In this document: piece after piece, positions 14,443 to 21,160 of the stretch
How positions within the stretch are numbered: position 1 is the stretch's first letter
Layout: each line of letters begins with the position of its first letter
Assembly: GCA_020025375.1 (NCBI GenBank)
Contig: JAHHSF010000005.1
Location: 1-21,267, forward strand
Source: Oscillospiraceae bacterium
GTDB taxonomy: Bacteria > Bacillota > Clostridia > Oscillospirales > Oscillospiraceae
Direction of reading: 5' to 3'
DNA: 21,267 nucleotides
Made by a program: the position numbers and the translations under genes
Notes under the pieces: model-generated
Seen by the model: the letters and a program-made list of their open reading frames with translations, nothing else
Databases searched by the model: none
Told to the model about the DNA's origin: nothing

Positions 14443-14793
14443 GTGAAGCACACCGTTTCCCTCAAATTCAATCACGTTTTTCAGCGCCTGTACCGGAAGG
14501 GAGCGTCGGCGGTGTCTCCCAATCTGGCGGTCTATGTCCGCCGGAACGGGGGAAAGACCAGCCGGCTGGGTCTCACGGTGGGAACCAAGCTGGGCAAAGC
14601 GGTGGTCCGTAACCGGACCCGCCGCCGCTTGCGGGAGGTCTACCGCACCAATGAGGACAAGCTCCTGCCCGGGTACGATGTGGTGGTGGTGGCCAGGGTT
14701 CGGGCTGCCCACAGCCCGTACAAGGCGCTGGAGCGGGACTTTCTCCGTTTGGCGGACAGGCTGGGGATCCTGTCCGGGGAGACACCGGAATGA
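14443..14793 (+). CDS. rnpA: Ribonuclease P protein component
   Basis: 116 residues from a GTG at 14443. The choice rests on AAGGAG (14428-14433) 9 nt upstream and on the encoded start KHTVSLKFNHVFQRLYRKG, which matches the family N-terminus; an upstream TTG at 14365 would add non-family residues. The protein binds the RNase P RNA and helps remove 5' leaders from precursor tRNAs. The RNR motif AVVRNRTRRRLREVYR is intact, and the domain closes with YDVVVVARVRAA. Its stop overlaps the yidD start (ATGA, 14790-14793). Confidence 0.96.
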   Translation: MKHTVSLKFNHVFQRLYRKGASAVSPNLAVYVRRNGGKTSRLGLTVGTKLGKAVVRNRTRRRLREVYRTNEDKLLPGYDVVVVARVRAAHSPYKALERDFLRLADRLGILSGETPE

Positions 14794-15008
14794 AGCAGGT
14801 CCTGCTGGCTTTGATCCGGTTTTACCGGACCAATATCTCCCCACACCGGCCGCCCTGTTGCCGTTTTATTCCCACCTGCTCGGCCTACGCCATGGAGGCG
14901 GTGGAGAAGTACGGCGTGTGCAAGGGCGGCTGGCTGGCTGTGAAGAGAATCTTTAAATGCAATCCCCTTCACAGGCAGAAAAGCATCGTTTATGACCCAG
15001 TGCCCTAG
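14790..15008 (+). CDS. yidD: Membrane protein insertion efficiency factor YidD
   Basis: 72 residues with the YidD signature: LIRFYRTNISPHRPPCCRF, then PTCSAYAMEAVEKYG and the closing KRIFKCNPLH. YidD is a small amphipathic inner-membrane-associated protein that improves insertion by YidC. The cysteines of PPCCRFIPTCS are typical. The 4-nt ATGA overlap with rnpA implies translational coupling, and yidC follows 77 nt later, after a possible small hairpin. Confidence 0.96.
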   Translation: MKQVLLALIRFYRTNISPHRPPCCRFIPTCSAYAMEAVEKYGVCKGGWLAVKRIFKCNPLHRQKSIVYDPVP

Positions 15009-15024
15009 GTAGGGCGCACTTTTT
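15000..15024 (+). terminator. Possible weak attenuator between yidD and yidC
   Basis: GTGC-CCT and AGG-(GC bulge)-GCAC can pair around an AGGT loop, followed by TTTTT (15020-15024). The structure includes the yidD stop codon. The bulge makes the stem weak, so this is only a possible partial terminator. Confidence 0.3.
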
Positions 15025-15085
15025 CCGGCGGACCGGCGGCAGTCCTTTCGTGCCGCTACGCCAAACAAAAGATGGAGGCGCAACT

Positions 15086-16429
15086 ATGGATATTATTCTC
15101 AAACCCTTTGCCTGGCTGTTGCTGTTGTTCTATAACCTGGTGGACAACTACGGCATTGCCCTGTTCCTCTTCGCCATTCTGGTGAAGGTCATCCTCTTTC
15201 CCCTTTCTCTGAAAGGCAAGCGGAGCATGATTCAGATGAATCTGCTCTCCGGCAAGATGCAGAAGCTCCAGAAGCAGTATGGCGCTGACAAAGAGCGCTA
15301 CAACATGGAGATTCAGAAGCTTTATGAAAAGGAGAAGGTCAACCCCATGGGCGGCTGCCTGTGGTCCATGCTCCCTCTGGCCATCCTGATTCCCCTGTAT
15401 AACATCATTCGTGAGCCCCTCAAGTATCTGATGGGCCTGAACAAGGATCAGATTTTGGCTGTGGCCAACGTCCTTAATTGGGAAAAGGTGGCCCTGGAGA
15501 TGGGTTGGATTCAAGAGGCCGCCACATACACCACCGGTGCTTACAACGAGCTTTTCCTGGCCTCCCTTATCAACGAAGGCAACCTGGCTTCGGTCCAGGC
15601 CGCCGTGGGCGAGGGGGCCAGGGTCCTGGCCATGAACTTCAACTTCCTGGGCATGGACCTGTCCCAGGTCCCCACCTGGAAGTTTTGGTCCAACGGCCTG
15701 GATTGGACCACCATCGGCCTGTTCCTGCTGGTCATTGTCTCCGCCGCGACCGGCCTGGTTTTCTCTAAAATCATGCAGAAAACCAACAATGTAAACAACC
15801 AGGCCAATAATGCGCAGGCCGCCAGGACCAACAAGATGATGATGTGGATGAGTCCCCTCATGTCCCTGTGGATTGGCTTCATGATGCCCGGTCTGCTCTG
15901 CGTGTACTGGATTGCCAACAACCTGCTTTCTATGGCCCAGGAGTTCATCTGCGGAAAGATGCTGAAGAAGGACTACGAGGAGGCCGCCCGCCAGCAGGCC
16001 GAGAACGAGGCCCGGGAAAAGGAAGAGGAAAAGCAGCGTAAGCGCGAGGCCGCCGAGCGCCGTGCCCGGGAGAAGGAAGAGGCCAAGAAGAACAAGAAGG
16101 CCGCCCCCAAGAAGGACGACGCCTCCAAGCAGGAACGGGCCGTGGCCGAGGTCAGCCGCGTGGGTATGCGGAACTACGCCCGCGGCCGGGCTTATGACCC
16201 CGACCGCTTCGGTGGCGTGACCCCCTACCGTGACCCCTCCGCTGTGGATGAGGCCGCCATCGAGGCCGCCCTCGCCGCCAAGGAGGAGAAGGCTGAGGAG
16301 GCTGCCGCTGTGGAGAAGCCTGTGGAGGCTATGCCCAAGGAGACTATGGCTGTGGAGACCGTTGAGACCGTTGAGGCAGCCGATGTGGCGGAGACCGAAG
16401 CTGTCGAAGAAAAACCCGAGCAGGAGTAA
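15086..16429 (+). CDS. yidC: Membrane protein insertase YidC/Oxa1 family, with long charged C-terminal tail
   Basis: 447 residues from the ATG at 15086 (GGAGG at 15074-15078). YidC inserts and folds membrane proteins alone or with Sec. Hydrophobic segments lie at about 2-19, 23-42, 91-109, 206-228 and 250-290; KVILFPLSLKGKRSM and GCLWSMLPLAILIPLY are the usual Oxa1 stretches. No lipobox cysteine is seen at the start. Two regions are long for a Gram-positive YidC: the loop between the third and fourth segments (about 115-205), and a ~155-residue tail. The tail is first Lys/Arg/Glu-rich with coiled-coil character (about 293-355), then turns into an acidic Ala/Glu/Val stretch (about 390-447). 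A basic tail fits ribosome contact; the acidic end is unexplained. It is in an operon with jag. Confidence 0.95.
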   Translation: MDIILKPFAWLLLLFYNLVDNYGIALFLFAILVKVILFPLSLKGKRSMIQMNLLSGKMQKLQKQYGADKERYNMEIQKLYEKEKVNPMGGCLWSMLPLAILIPLYNIIREPLKYLMGLNKDQILAVANVLNWEKVALEMGWIQEAATYTTGAYNELFLASLINEGNLASVQAAVGEGARVLAMNFNFLGMDLSQVPTWKFWSNGLDWTTIGLFLLVIVSAATGLVFSKIMQKTNNVNNQANNAQAARTNKMMMWMSPLMSLWIGFMMPGLLCVYWIANNLLSMAQEFICGKMLKKDYEEAARQQAENEAREKEEEKQRKREAAERRAREKEEAKKNKKAAPKKDDASKQERAVAEVSRVGMRNYARGRAYDPDRFGGVTPYRDPSAVDEAAIEAALAAKEEKAEEAAAVEKPVEAMPKETMAVETVETVEAADVAETEAVEEKPEQE

Positions 16430-16443
16430 GGAGGAGAACGGCA

Positions 16444-17193
16444 ATGCTGAAATATATCGAGACCACTGGAAAAAACGAGGAAGAGGCCGTCGCCGCCGCC
16501 CTCCAAAAGCTGGGAATGGACCGGGACGACGTTTCTGTGGAGATTCTGGAGCGGGCCAAGTCTGGTTTTCTGGGCATTGGCGGTACCCCTGCCAAGGTGA
16601 AGGTGACCTATGAGGTCCCCGACGAATCCGTGGCTGCCCCCGTGGAGGACCCCACCCCCGTGGTGGAGAAAACTTCCGCCGTGGAAGAGAAGAAGGAGGA
16701 GGTCGCGCCCTCCCCTGTGGCCGATGTTCAGCCCGATGGGGAAGTGAAGGAGAAGATCGAGTCCTTCCTCAGCGGTCTGATGAACCATATGTTCGTGACT
16801 GCCGAGGTGAAGGTCCGTATGGACCCGGAGGGTACTTATGAGGTGGAGCTGGTGGGTGAGAATCTGGGGGCCCTTATCGGCCGCCGGGGAGAGACCCTGG
16901 ATGCCATCCAGCAACTCACCAGCTACTCGGTGAACCGGGGCCGCTCCAAGCGGGTCCGCATCCGCGTGGACACGGAGAACTACCGTGCAAAGCGGGAGGA
17001 GGCCCTTGTCCGTCTGGCCAACAAGGTGGCTGGGAAGGTGGTCAAGTACCGCCGGAACGTGACCCTGGAGCCCATGAACGCTTACGAGCGCCATGTCATC
17101 CATACCGCCCTGCAGGATGTGCCCGATGTTACCACCTACTCGGTGGGCACCGAGCCCAACCGACGCACCGTGGTGGCCTACGGGAAGGACTAA
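16444..17193 (+). CDS. jag: RNA-binding protein Jag/KhpB (Jag_N, KH, R3H)
   Basis: 249 residues. The Jag_N domain is at about 3-55 (IETTGKNEEEAVAAALQKLG, with KSGFLGIGG). An acidic Pro/Val/Glu linker follows at about 58-100. The KH domain has GRRG at 146-149 (LIGRRGETLDAIQQL), and the R3H domain has Arg216-x3-His220 (YERHVIH). Jag/KhpB binds RNA with KhpA in several Firmicutes and influences cell division and elongation; the gene is classically next to yidC. It starts 14 nt after the yidC stop, with a GGAGG in the gap, and a strong terminator follows. Confidence 0.96.
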   Translation: MLKYIETTGKNEEEAVAAALQKLGMDRDDVSVEILERAKSGFLGIGGTPAKVKVTYEVPDESVAAPVEDPTPVVEKTSAVEEKKEEVAPSPVADVQPDGEVKEKIESFLSGLMNHMFVTAEVKVRMDPEGTYEVELVGENLGALIGRRGETLDAIQQLTSYSVNRGRSKRVRIRVDTENYRAKREEALVRLANKVAGKVVKYRRNVTLEPMNAYERHVIHTALQDVPDVTTYSVGTEPNRRTVVAYGKD

Positions 17194-17204
17194 GAGAATA
17201 GCGA

Positions 17205-17238
17205 AGACCGGCAGGGCAGTCCCTGCCGGTCTTTTTTC
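17205..17238 (+). terminator. Intrinsic terminator after jag
   Basis: A perfect 12-bp stem, AGACCGGCAGGG (17205-17216) with its complement (17221-17232), closes a CAGT loop and is followed by TTTTT. It ends the rpmH-jag transcription unit. Confidence 0.93.
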
Positions 17239-17264
17239 GAAGGGAAGGCTTTGAAAAAAATTCC

Positions 17265-17293
17265 TTTCCAAACCGGGAAGAATAGAGTATAAT
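17265..17293 (+). promoter_or_regulatory. Predicted promoter of darA-holB-ricT
   Basis: TTTCCA (17265-17270, four of six -35 bases) and a consensus TATAAT (17288-17293) are 17 bp apart. Transcription would start near 17300, inside the inverted repeat at 17297-17319. Placement between the jag terminator and darA supports it. Confidence 0.65.
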
Positions 17294-17296
17294 AGG

Positions 17297-17319
17297 ATAA
17301 ATACCGATGTGGTATTTAT
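17297..17319. promoter_or_regulatory. Operator-like perfect inverted repeat at predicted start site
   Basis: ATAAATACC (17297-17305), GATGT and GGTATTTAT (17311-17319) form a perfect 9-bp dyad 3 bp downstream of the -10. A repressor dimer bound here would block initiation. Alternatively the transcript would start with a hairpin. The binding protein is unknown. Confidence 0.55.
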
Positions 17320-17363
17320 GTGTGTAAAGGTATTCTCATTGCTATAGACAAGGGGGAAGTATG

Positions 17364-17687
17364 ATGAAACTTGTCATTGCCATCATCAACCACGACGACG
17401 CCAATACTGTGACCCGGTTCCTGACCAAAAAGGGCTTTTCCTCCACCAAACTGGCTACCACCGGCGGCTTTCTCATGGCCGGTAACGTGACCATTCTCAT
17501 CGGTGTGGACGAGGAGAAGGTTCAGACCGTCATCGATATTATCCGGGAGTGCTCCCACAGCAGGAAGCAGATGATCCCCACCACCACCGAAATGAGCTAT
17601 GGGTACTACCCCAGTATGCCGGTGGAGGTCACCGTGGGCGGTGCCACCATTTTCGTGGTGGATATTGAGCGGTTCGAGCGTGTCTGA
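17364..17687 (+). CDS. darA: Cyclic di-AMP receptor DarA (PstA, YaaQ)
   Basis: 107 residues from the second of two adjacent ATGs (17361 and 17364), chosen because MKLVIAI matches the family start and AGGGGG lies 7 nt upstream. DarA is a trimeric PII-like protein that binds the second messenger cyclic di-AMP. The family motif TKLATTGGFLMAGNVTILIG, in the nucleotide-binding region, is intact, as is the C-terminal VGGATIFVVDIERFER strand. In B. subtilis this gene lies in the tmk-yaaQ-yaaR-holB-ricT neighbourhood; here it directly precedes holB, overlapping its start by 8 nt, and tmk and yaaR are absent. The downstream effect of ligand binding is not known from sequence. Confidence 0.95.
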   Translation: MKLVIAIINHDDANTVTRFLTKKGFSSTKLATTGGFLMAGNVTILIGVDEEKVQTVIDIIRECSHSRKQMIPTTTEMSYGYYPSMPVEVTVGGATIFVVDIERFERV

Positions 17688-18471
17688 CCGATTGGACCCT
17701 GTGGGACTGGCACGCCGTCTGGGGGCGGCGGGCCGGCTTTCTCACGCCTATTTGATAACCGGCCCCGATGGGTCCGGCAAGCACGACCTGGCTTTGGCTC
17801 TGGCCTCTGCCCTGGTGTGCCAGGGGGAGGAGAAGCCCTGCGGCCACTGTCCCCACTGTAAAAAGGTGATCGCAGGCATCCACCCCGACGTAGTCACGGT
17901 GTGCCCGCCAGAGGGCAAGCGGGACATCCTGGTGGACCAGATTCGCCAGATGCGTGCCGACGTTTACGTCCGGCCTAACGAAGCCGCCAGAAAGATATAC
18001 CTCATTGATCCGGCCTCCGCGTTAAACCCCAACGCCCAGAACGCCCTGCTCAAAGTCCTGGAGGAGGGTCCGGCCTACGCGGCCTTTTTACTCCTGTCAG
18101 AAGCGGCGGGGAATCTTCTCCCCACCATCCGCTCCCGGTGTGAGGAGCTTTCCCTCACTCCGCCCCCCAGGGAGGAGGAAGGGGAGAACCAGGAGGCCGC
18201 CGCCCTGGCAGAACTTTTGCTCTCCGGGAAGGAGGGGCCCCTCATGACCAGGTGTGTGGCCCTGGAAAAGCTGGACCGGGAAGGATTGCAGGATCTGCTG
18301 AATGGGACCATCCTGTGTCTGGAGCGGCGGATGCGGACCGAGCCCGCCATCCGGCCCGTGGGGATGGAGACTGTGGAGCTTTTAAAGACCCTCTGCCAGG
18401 CCGCCCAGTTCAACGTGGGTGTGGGCCATCTGGCCGGCTGGCTGTGTGCCGGGCATTTTTCCACAAACTAA
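17680..18471 (+). CDS. holB: DNA polymerase III delta' subunit (clamp-loader)
   Basis: 263 residues from a GTG at 17680 overlapping the end of darA; the upstream frame to 17599 is only the darA sequence in another frame. The protein belongs to the clamp loader that places DnaN on primed DNA. Visible are LSHAYLITGPDGSGKHDLA (P-loop), a zinc-type Cys cluster (C-x6-C-x2-C-x2-C, with CGHCPHCKK), LIDPASALNPNAQNALLKVLEE and the IRSRCEEL sensor-1/SRC motif. It is short for the family (usually ~320), mainly in the C-terminal collar domain. This domain is present but compact. Its stop lies inside the inverted box pair at 18457. Confidence 0.9.
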   Translation: MSDRLDPVGLARRLGAAGRLSHAYLITGPDGSGKHDLALALASALVCQGEEKPCGHCPHCKKVIAGIHPDVVTVCPPEGKRDILVDQIRQMRADVYVRPNEAARKIYLIDPASALNPNAQNALLKVLEEGPAYAAFLLLSEAAGNLLPTIRSRCEELSLTPPPREEEGENQEAAALAELLLSGKEGPLMTRCVALEKLDREGLQDLLNGTILCLERRMRTEPAIRPVGMETVELLKTLCQAAQFNVGVGHLAGWLCAGHFSTN

Positions 18472-18488
18472 GGCAGTTCTGTGGAAAA
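18457..18488. repeat. Perfect inverted DnaA-box pair, 14-bp spacer (copy 3)
   Basis: TTTTCCACA (18457-18465) faces TGTGGAAAA (18480-18488) across 14 bp, a perfect 9-bp dyad. Both arms match the DnaA consensus TTWTNCACA. It covers the holB stop and the leader of ricT, 6 kb from oriC. The same geometry is seen at 3959 and 4903. Confidence 0.6.
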
Positions 18489-18522
18489 CAATTTGAAAAG
18501 AACCCCCTATAAGGAGAAAAAT

Positions 18523-19755
18523 ATGACCGAAATTATAAGCGTCCGGTTCAAGCCGGGCGGAAAAGCCTACTTTTTTGACCCCGTGGGCAACCAGGTCAAA
18601 ACCGGTGACGGCGTGATTCTGGAGACCTCCCGGGGGGTGGAGTACGGCGAGTGCGTCAAGGGCAACATGGAGGTGGAGGACGATCAGGTGGTCCAGCCTC
18701 TTCGGCCCATGATCCGTATTGCTACCGACAAGGACAAGGAGACTGTGGAAAAAAACCGAGCCAAGGAGAAGGAGGCCTTCTCCATCTGCCAGCAGAAGAT
18801 CGCCCAGCACAAGCTGGACATGAAGCTGGTGGAGGTGGAGTACAGCTTCGACGGGAGCAAGATCCTCTTCTACTTCACCTCGGAAAACCGGGTGGATTTC
18901 CGGGCTCTGGTGAAGGAACTGGCCTCTATTTTCCACTCCCGTATCGAGTTGCGCCAAATCGGCGTGCGGGACGAGGCAAAGATGATGGGCGGTCTTGGCA
19001 TCTGCGGAAAGCCCTTTTGTTGCAGTCAGTTTTTGGACGAGTTCCAGCCTGTTTCCATCAAAATGGCCAAGACCCAGAACCTTTCCCTCAACCCCACCAA
19101 GATCTCCGGCACCTGCGGGCGGCTCATGTGTTGCCTCAAGTACGAGCAGGAGGCCTATGAGGACGCGGTAAAGCGTTGCCCCAAGCAGGAGTCCTTTGTG
19201 GAGACCCCGGACGGAGTTGGTACTGTGTCCGCGGTAAACCTGTTGCGGGAGACCGTGAAAGTCCGCTTGGAGGAGACCCCCGAGGCCCCAAAGACCTTCC
19301 ACACCTGCGAGATCTGTGTGGTCCGTAATGGCAAGGGCAAGCGGCCTGAGAACTATGTGGCGCCCCCCAAGTCCGAGCTGGAAAAGCTTCGAAAGGTGAC
19401 TCCCAAGGAGGAGGAGCCAGGTGCGGCCCTCTCCCGGCGACTGGATGCCGTTCTTGGAGCTGCCGACCAGAAGGAAGTCAAGCCAGCCTCCCGCCGCCGT
19501 CCCGATTCCCGTCCCGGCGAGGGAAAGCAGGAGGGAAAGAAGCAGGAGAATAAACCCTATCAGGCTCCCAAGAGTGGCCAGGAGGGGAAGCAAGCTCAAA
19601 GACCACAGGCCCAGAAGGCCAAGCCCCCTAAGGGCCAACAGGCCCCCAAGGCTGAGGGGCAGAGCGGGGAGAACAAAAACCGCTATCGGACCCGCCGCCG
19701 CCATCGCGGCCCACGCCCCCCGAAAAAAGAGGGCGGCGCACCCAAGAGTGAATAA
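18523..19755 (+). CDS. ricT: RicT/YaaT (PSP1 domain) regulatory Fe-S protein with long basic tail
   Basis: 410 residues from the ATG at 18523 (AAGGAG at 18511-18516); an earlier ATG at 18481 has no ribosome site. The PSP1 core opens with ISVRFKPGGKAYFFDP and carries the two cysteine motifs GLGICGKPFCCSQFL and ISGTCGRLMCCLKYE, which in B. subtilis RicT contribute to iron-sulfur binding. There, RicT with RicA and RicF acts with RNase Y in mRNA maturation and affects sporulation and competence. The core ends near 275, the usual protein length. A further ~135 residues rich in Lys, Arg, Gln, Pro and Gly follow, ending in RYRTRRRHRGPRPPKK. This tail looks disordered and RNA-binding. It is the last gene of the darA-holB-ricT unit. 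Confidence 0.93.
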   Translation: MTEIISVRFKPGGKAYFFDPVGNQVKTGDGVILETSRGVEYGECVKGNMEVEDDQVVQPLRPMIRIATDKDKETVEKNRAKEKEAFSICQQKIAQHKLDMKLVEVEYSFDGSKILFYFTSENRVDFRALVKELASIFHSRIELRQIGVRDEAKMMGGLGICGKPFCCSQFLDEFQPVSIKMAKTQNLSLNPTKISGTCGRLMCCLKYEQEAYEDAVKRCPKQESFVETPDGVGTVSAVNLLRETVKVRLEETPEAPKTFHTCEICVVRNGKGKRPENYVAPPKSELEKLRKVTPKEEEPGAALSRRLDAVLGAADQKEVKPASRRRPDSRPGEGKQEGKKQENKPYQAPKSGQEGKQAQRPQAQKAKPPKGQQAPKAEGQSGENKNRYRTRRRHRGPRPPKKEGGAPKSE

Positions 19756-19756
19756 G

Positions 19757-19796
19757 AAAAAGGCTGGGCCAGTCATGTGACTGGCCCAGCCTTTTT
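19757..19796. terminator. Strong bidirectional terminator after ricT
   Basis: A perfect 18-19-bp stem, AAAAAGGCTGGGCCAGTCA (19757-19775) with its complement (19778-19796), has a 2-4-nt loop. Runs of A before and T after allow it to work on both strands. It starts 1 nt after the ricT stop. Confidence 0.95.
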
Positions 19797-19980
19797 AGTA
19801 TATCATTTCTTTCTATATGAATTTTTATCGGTGTGCAAAACCTGTTGTTTTCTTCATTCCAATCACTCCGTCTGTAACGTCTATCTGTTAGGATAATCAA
19901 AATAGGTCTGATACCTTGTATTCGGTTTAAAAGGTTAATAGGAATTATTCAAGAGAACACTGCATCCTCTTGATTTGTTC
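19797..19980. other. AT-rich intergenic region before the ECF sigma gene
   Basis: No credible coding sequence was seen. It contains a small inverted repeat TCAAGAG/CTCTTGA (19949-19955 and 19967-19973) ahead of the putative promoter, and a TGTAAC (19873) resembling the -35 used below. Base composition falls abruptly from the preceding GC-rich genes. Confidence 0.5.
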
Positions 19981-20010
19981 TGTAACCTTTTGCCACGGTC
20001 AGTTGTATTA
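19981..20010 (+). promoter_or_regulatory. Possible ECF-type promoter of the sigma/membrane-protein pair
   Basis: TGTAAC (19981-19986) and TGTA (20004-20007) are spaced 17 bp apart, resembling ECF promoters with a TGAAAC-type -35 and a CGTA-type -10. ECF sigma genes usually transcribe themselves, so the placement 40-70 nt before the start codon is sensible. The match is partial. Confidence 0.45.
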
Positions 20011-20049
20011 TATGTGAAAGATCTTTCTCACAACACAAGGAGCAAGCAT

Positions 20050-20532
20050 ATGAAAATAGTTGTGCAGGACTTAGCAGAAGCCTATAGCGAAAATCTCTTT
20101 ACGGTCGCCCTCAATGTCTGCAAAAATCCTCAGGACGCTGAGGATGTAGTTCAGGATACCTTTCTTGCCTATCTCACCAATGGAAAAGAGTTTGAATCAC
20201 AGGAACATATCCGGGCCTGGTTGATCCGTGTGGCCATCAATAAAGCTCACAATAAAACCAAAACTTTCTGGCGAAAAAATATAGGAGCCTTGGAAGATTA
20301 TATGGCATCTGTAAATTTTCCTTCACAGGAAGCCTCAGAACTTTTTGAAGCGGTTATGGGGTTGCCGGAAAAATATCGGATCATCATTCATCTCTTCTAC
20401 TATGAGGACTATTCGGTAAAAGAGATCAGCGAAATTCTGAAGCTGTCTCCCGGAAATGTGAAGGTTCGGCTTACAAGAGGCAGGGAAGCACTTCGGAACA
20501 TCTTAAAGGAGGAGTGGGAGGATGAACAATAA
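20050..20532 (+). CDS. ECF-type RNA polymerase sigma factor
   Basis: 160 residues from the ATG at 20050 (AAGGAG at 20037-20042, 7 nt spacing); an upstream in-frame start at 19975 lacks a ribosome site. Region 2 is KNPQDAEDVVQDTFLAYL with the RAWLIRVAINKAHNK helix, and region 4 is LPEKYRIIIHLFYYEDYSVK, EISEILKLSPGNVKVRLTRG, the helix-turn-helix for the -35. Only regions 2 and 4 are present, as in extracytoplasmic-function sigma factors. The coding region is about 40-50% GC in the lines I counted, below the GC-rich genes to its left, and uses more AAA, GAA and TTT codons; this suggests acquisition. The gene overlaps its partner by 11 nt. Confidence 0.92.
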   Translation: MKIVVQDLAEAYSENLFTVALNVCKNPQDAEDVVQDTFLAYLTNGKEFESQEHIRAWLIRVAINKAHNKTKTFWRKNIGALEDYMASVNFPSQEASELFEAVMGLPEKYRIIIHLFYYEDYSVKEISEILKLSPGNVKVRLTRGREALRNILKEEWEDEQ

Positions 20533-21100
20533 AGAGAAATACAAACAGGCGTTTTCGTGTGTAAAGCCAAGCGACGATTTTTTGATGGAGGTATTGGAAA
20601 TGAAAAGTCAAAAAAACCATGCTTATGGCAAAAAAATTGTGGCAACCGTAGCGGCCTGCGTTTTGGTGGTAGGAAGTGCAGTCACAGCCTACGCTGCCAA
20701 TTTGGGGGGAATCCAGCGAACGATGCAGCTGTGGCTCCATGGTGACCAGACTCAAGTAACGATGGAATTCAGGGAAGACGGAAGTTACCATATGGAGTAT
20801 ACGGATGAAGCTGGAGAACTTCACCAGCAGAGTGGCGGCGGTGCAGCCTTCGACCAGTTTGGAAACGAACGGCCATTAACAGAGGAAGAACTTCTGGAAG
20901 AACTCATGGCCCCCGATTTCTATCAAAATGAAGAAGGAAGATCCATCATCGCATGGGGAAATCAGGTGCTGGACATTACGGATGAATTTGTTGACGGTGT
21001 ATGCTATGTGAAACTTGTGAATGGCGATGAAATCCGCTATATTACGGCGATGGAAGGGCAAGGATATTCTATGAGTCCCAATAAGTTCTTAGATCCTTGA
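20522..21100 (+). CDS. Single-pass membrane protein, probable anti-sigma factor of the preceding ECF sigma
   Basis: 192 residues. A short cytoplasmic part (1-38, with KPSDDFLMEVLEMK) is followed by one membrane segment (39-59) and a ~130-residue extracytoplasmic domain beginning NLGGIQRTMQLWLHGDQTQ. No zinc-binding His-x3-Cys-x2-Cys motif is seen, so it is not a classical ZAS anti-sigma. Placement, the 11-nt overlap with the sigma gene and the topology are what is expected of an anti-sigma that senses an extracellular signal and releases the sigma factor. I recall similar sigma-linked membrane proteins in Lachnospiraceae, but the function is inferred only from context. Start: AAAGGAGG 9 nt before the ATG. 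Confidence 0.75.
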   Translation: MNNKEKYKQAFSCVKPSDDFLMEVLEMKSQKNHAYGKKIVATVAACVLVVGSAVTAYAANLGGIQRTMQLWLHGDQTQVTMEFREDGSYHMEYTDEAGELHQQSGGGAAFDQFGNERPLTEEELLEELMAPDFYQNEEGRSIIAWGNQVLDITDEFVDGVCYVKLVNGDEIRYITAMEGQGYSMSPNKFLDP

Positions 21101-21120
21101 TTCTTTTCATATGCATGTTA

Positions 21121-21158
21121 CAGGGATGGCCGAGGTTTTTAGTCTCGACCATCCCTGT
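21121..21158 (+). terminator. Intrinsic terminator after the sigma/membrane-protein operon
   Basis: CAGGGATGGCCGAG (21121-21134) pairs with CTCGACCATCCCTG with one C-A mismatch, around a loop of nine bases, followed by TTTTC. It lies 21 nt after the stop of the membrane protein. Confidence 0.85.
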
Positions 21159-21160
21159 TT

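Noticed and set aside
15056..16444. Minus-strand frame of 462 codons opposite yidC, and similar ones opposite ricT (18382-19776) and the transketolase genes (2071-3973)
   Set aside because: These arise from low antisense stop frequency at high GC; none has family motifs or a ribosome site, and each is fully covered by a confident gene.
19801..20049. Looked for a tRNA, small RNA or attachment site that might explain the low-GC module
   Set aside because: No tRNA-like cloverleaf, direct repeats flanking the module, integrase or transposase was seen; only a short inverted repeat is present.
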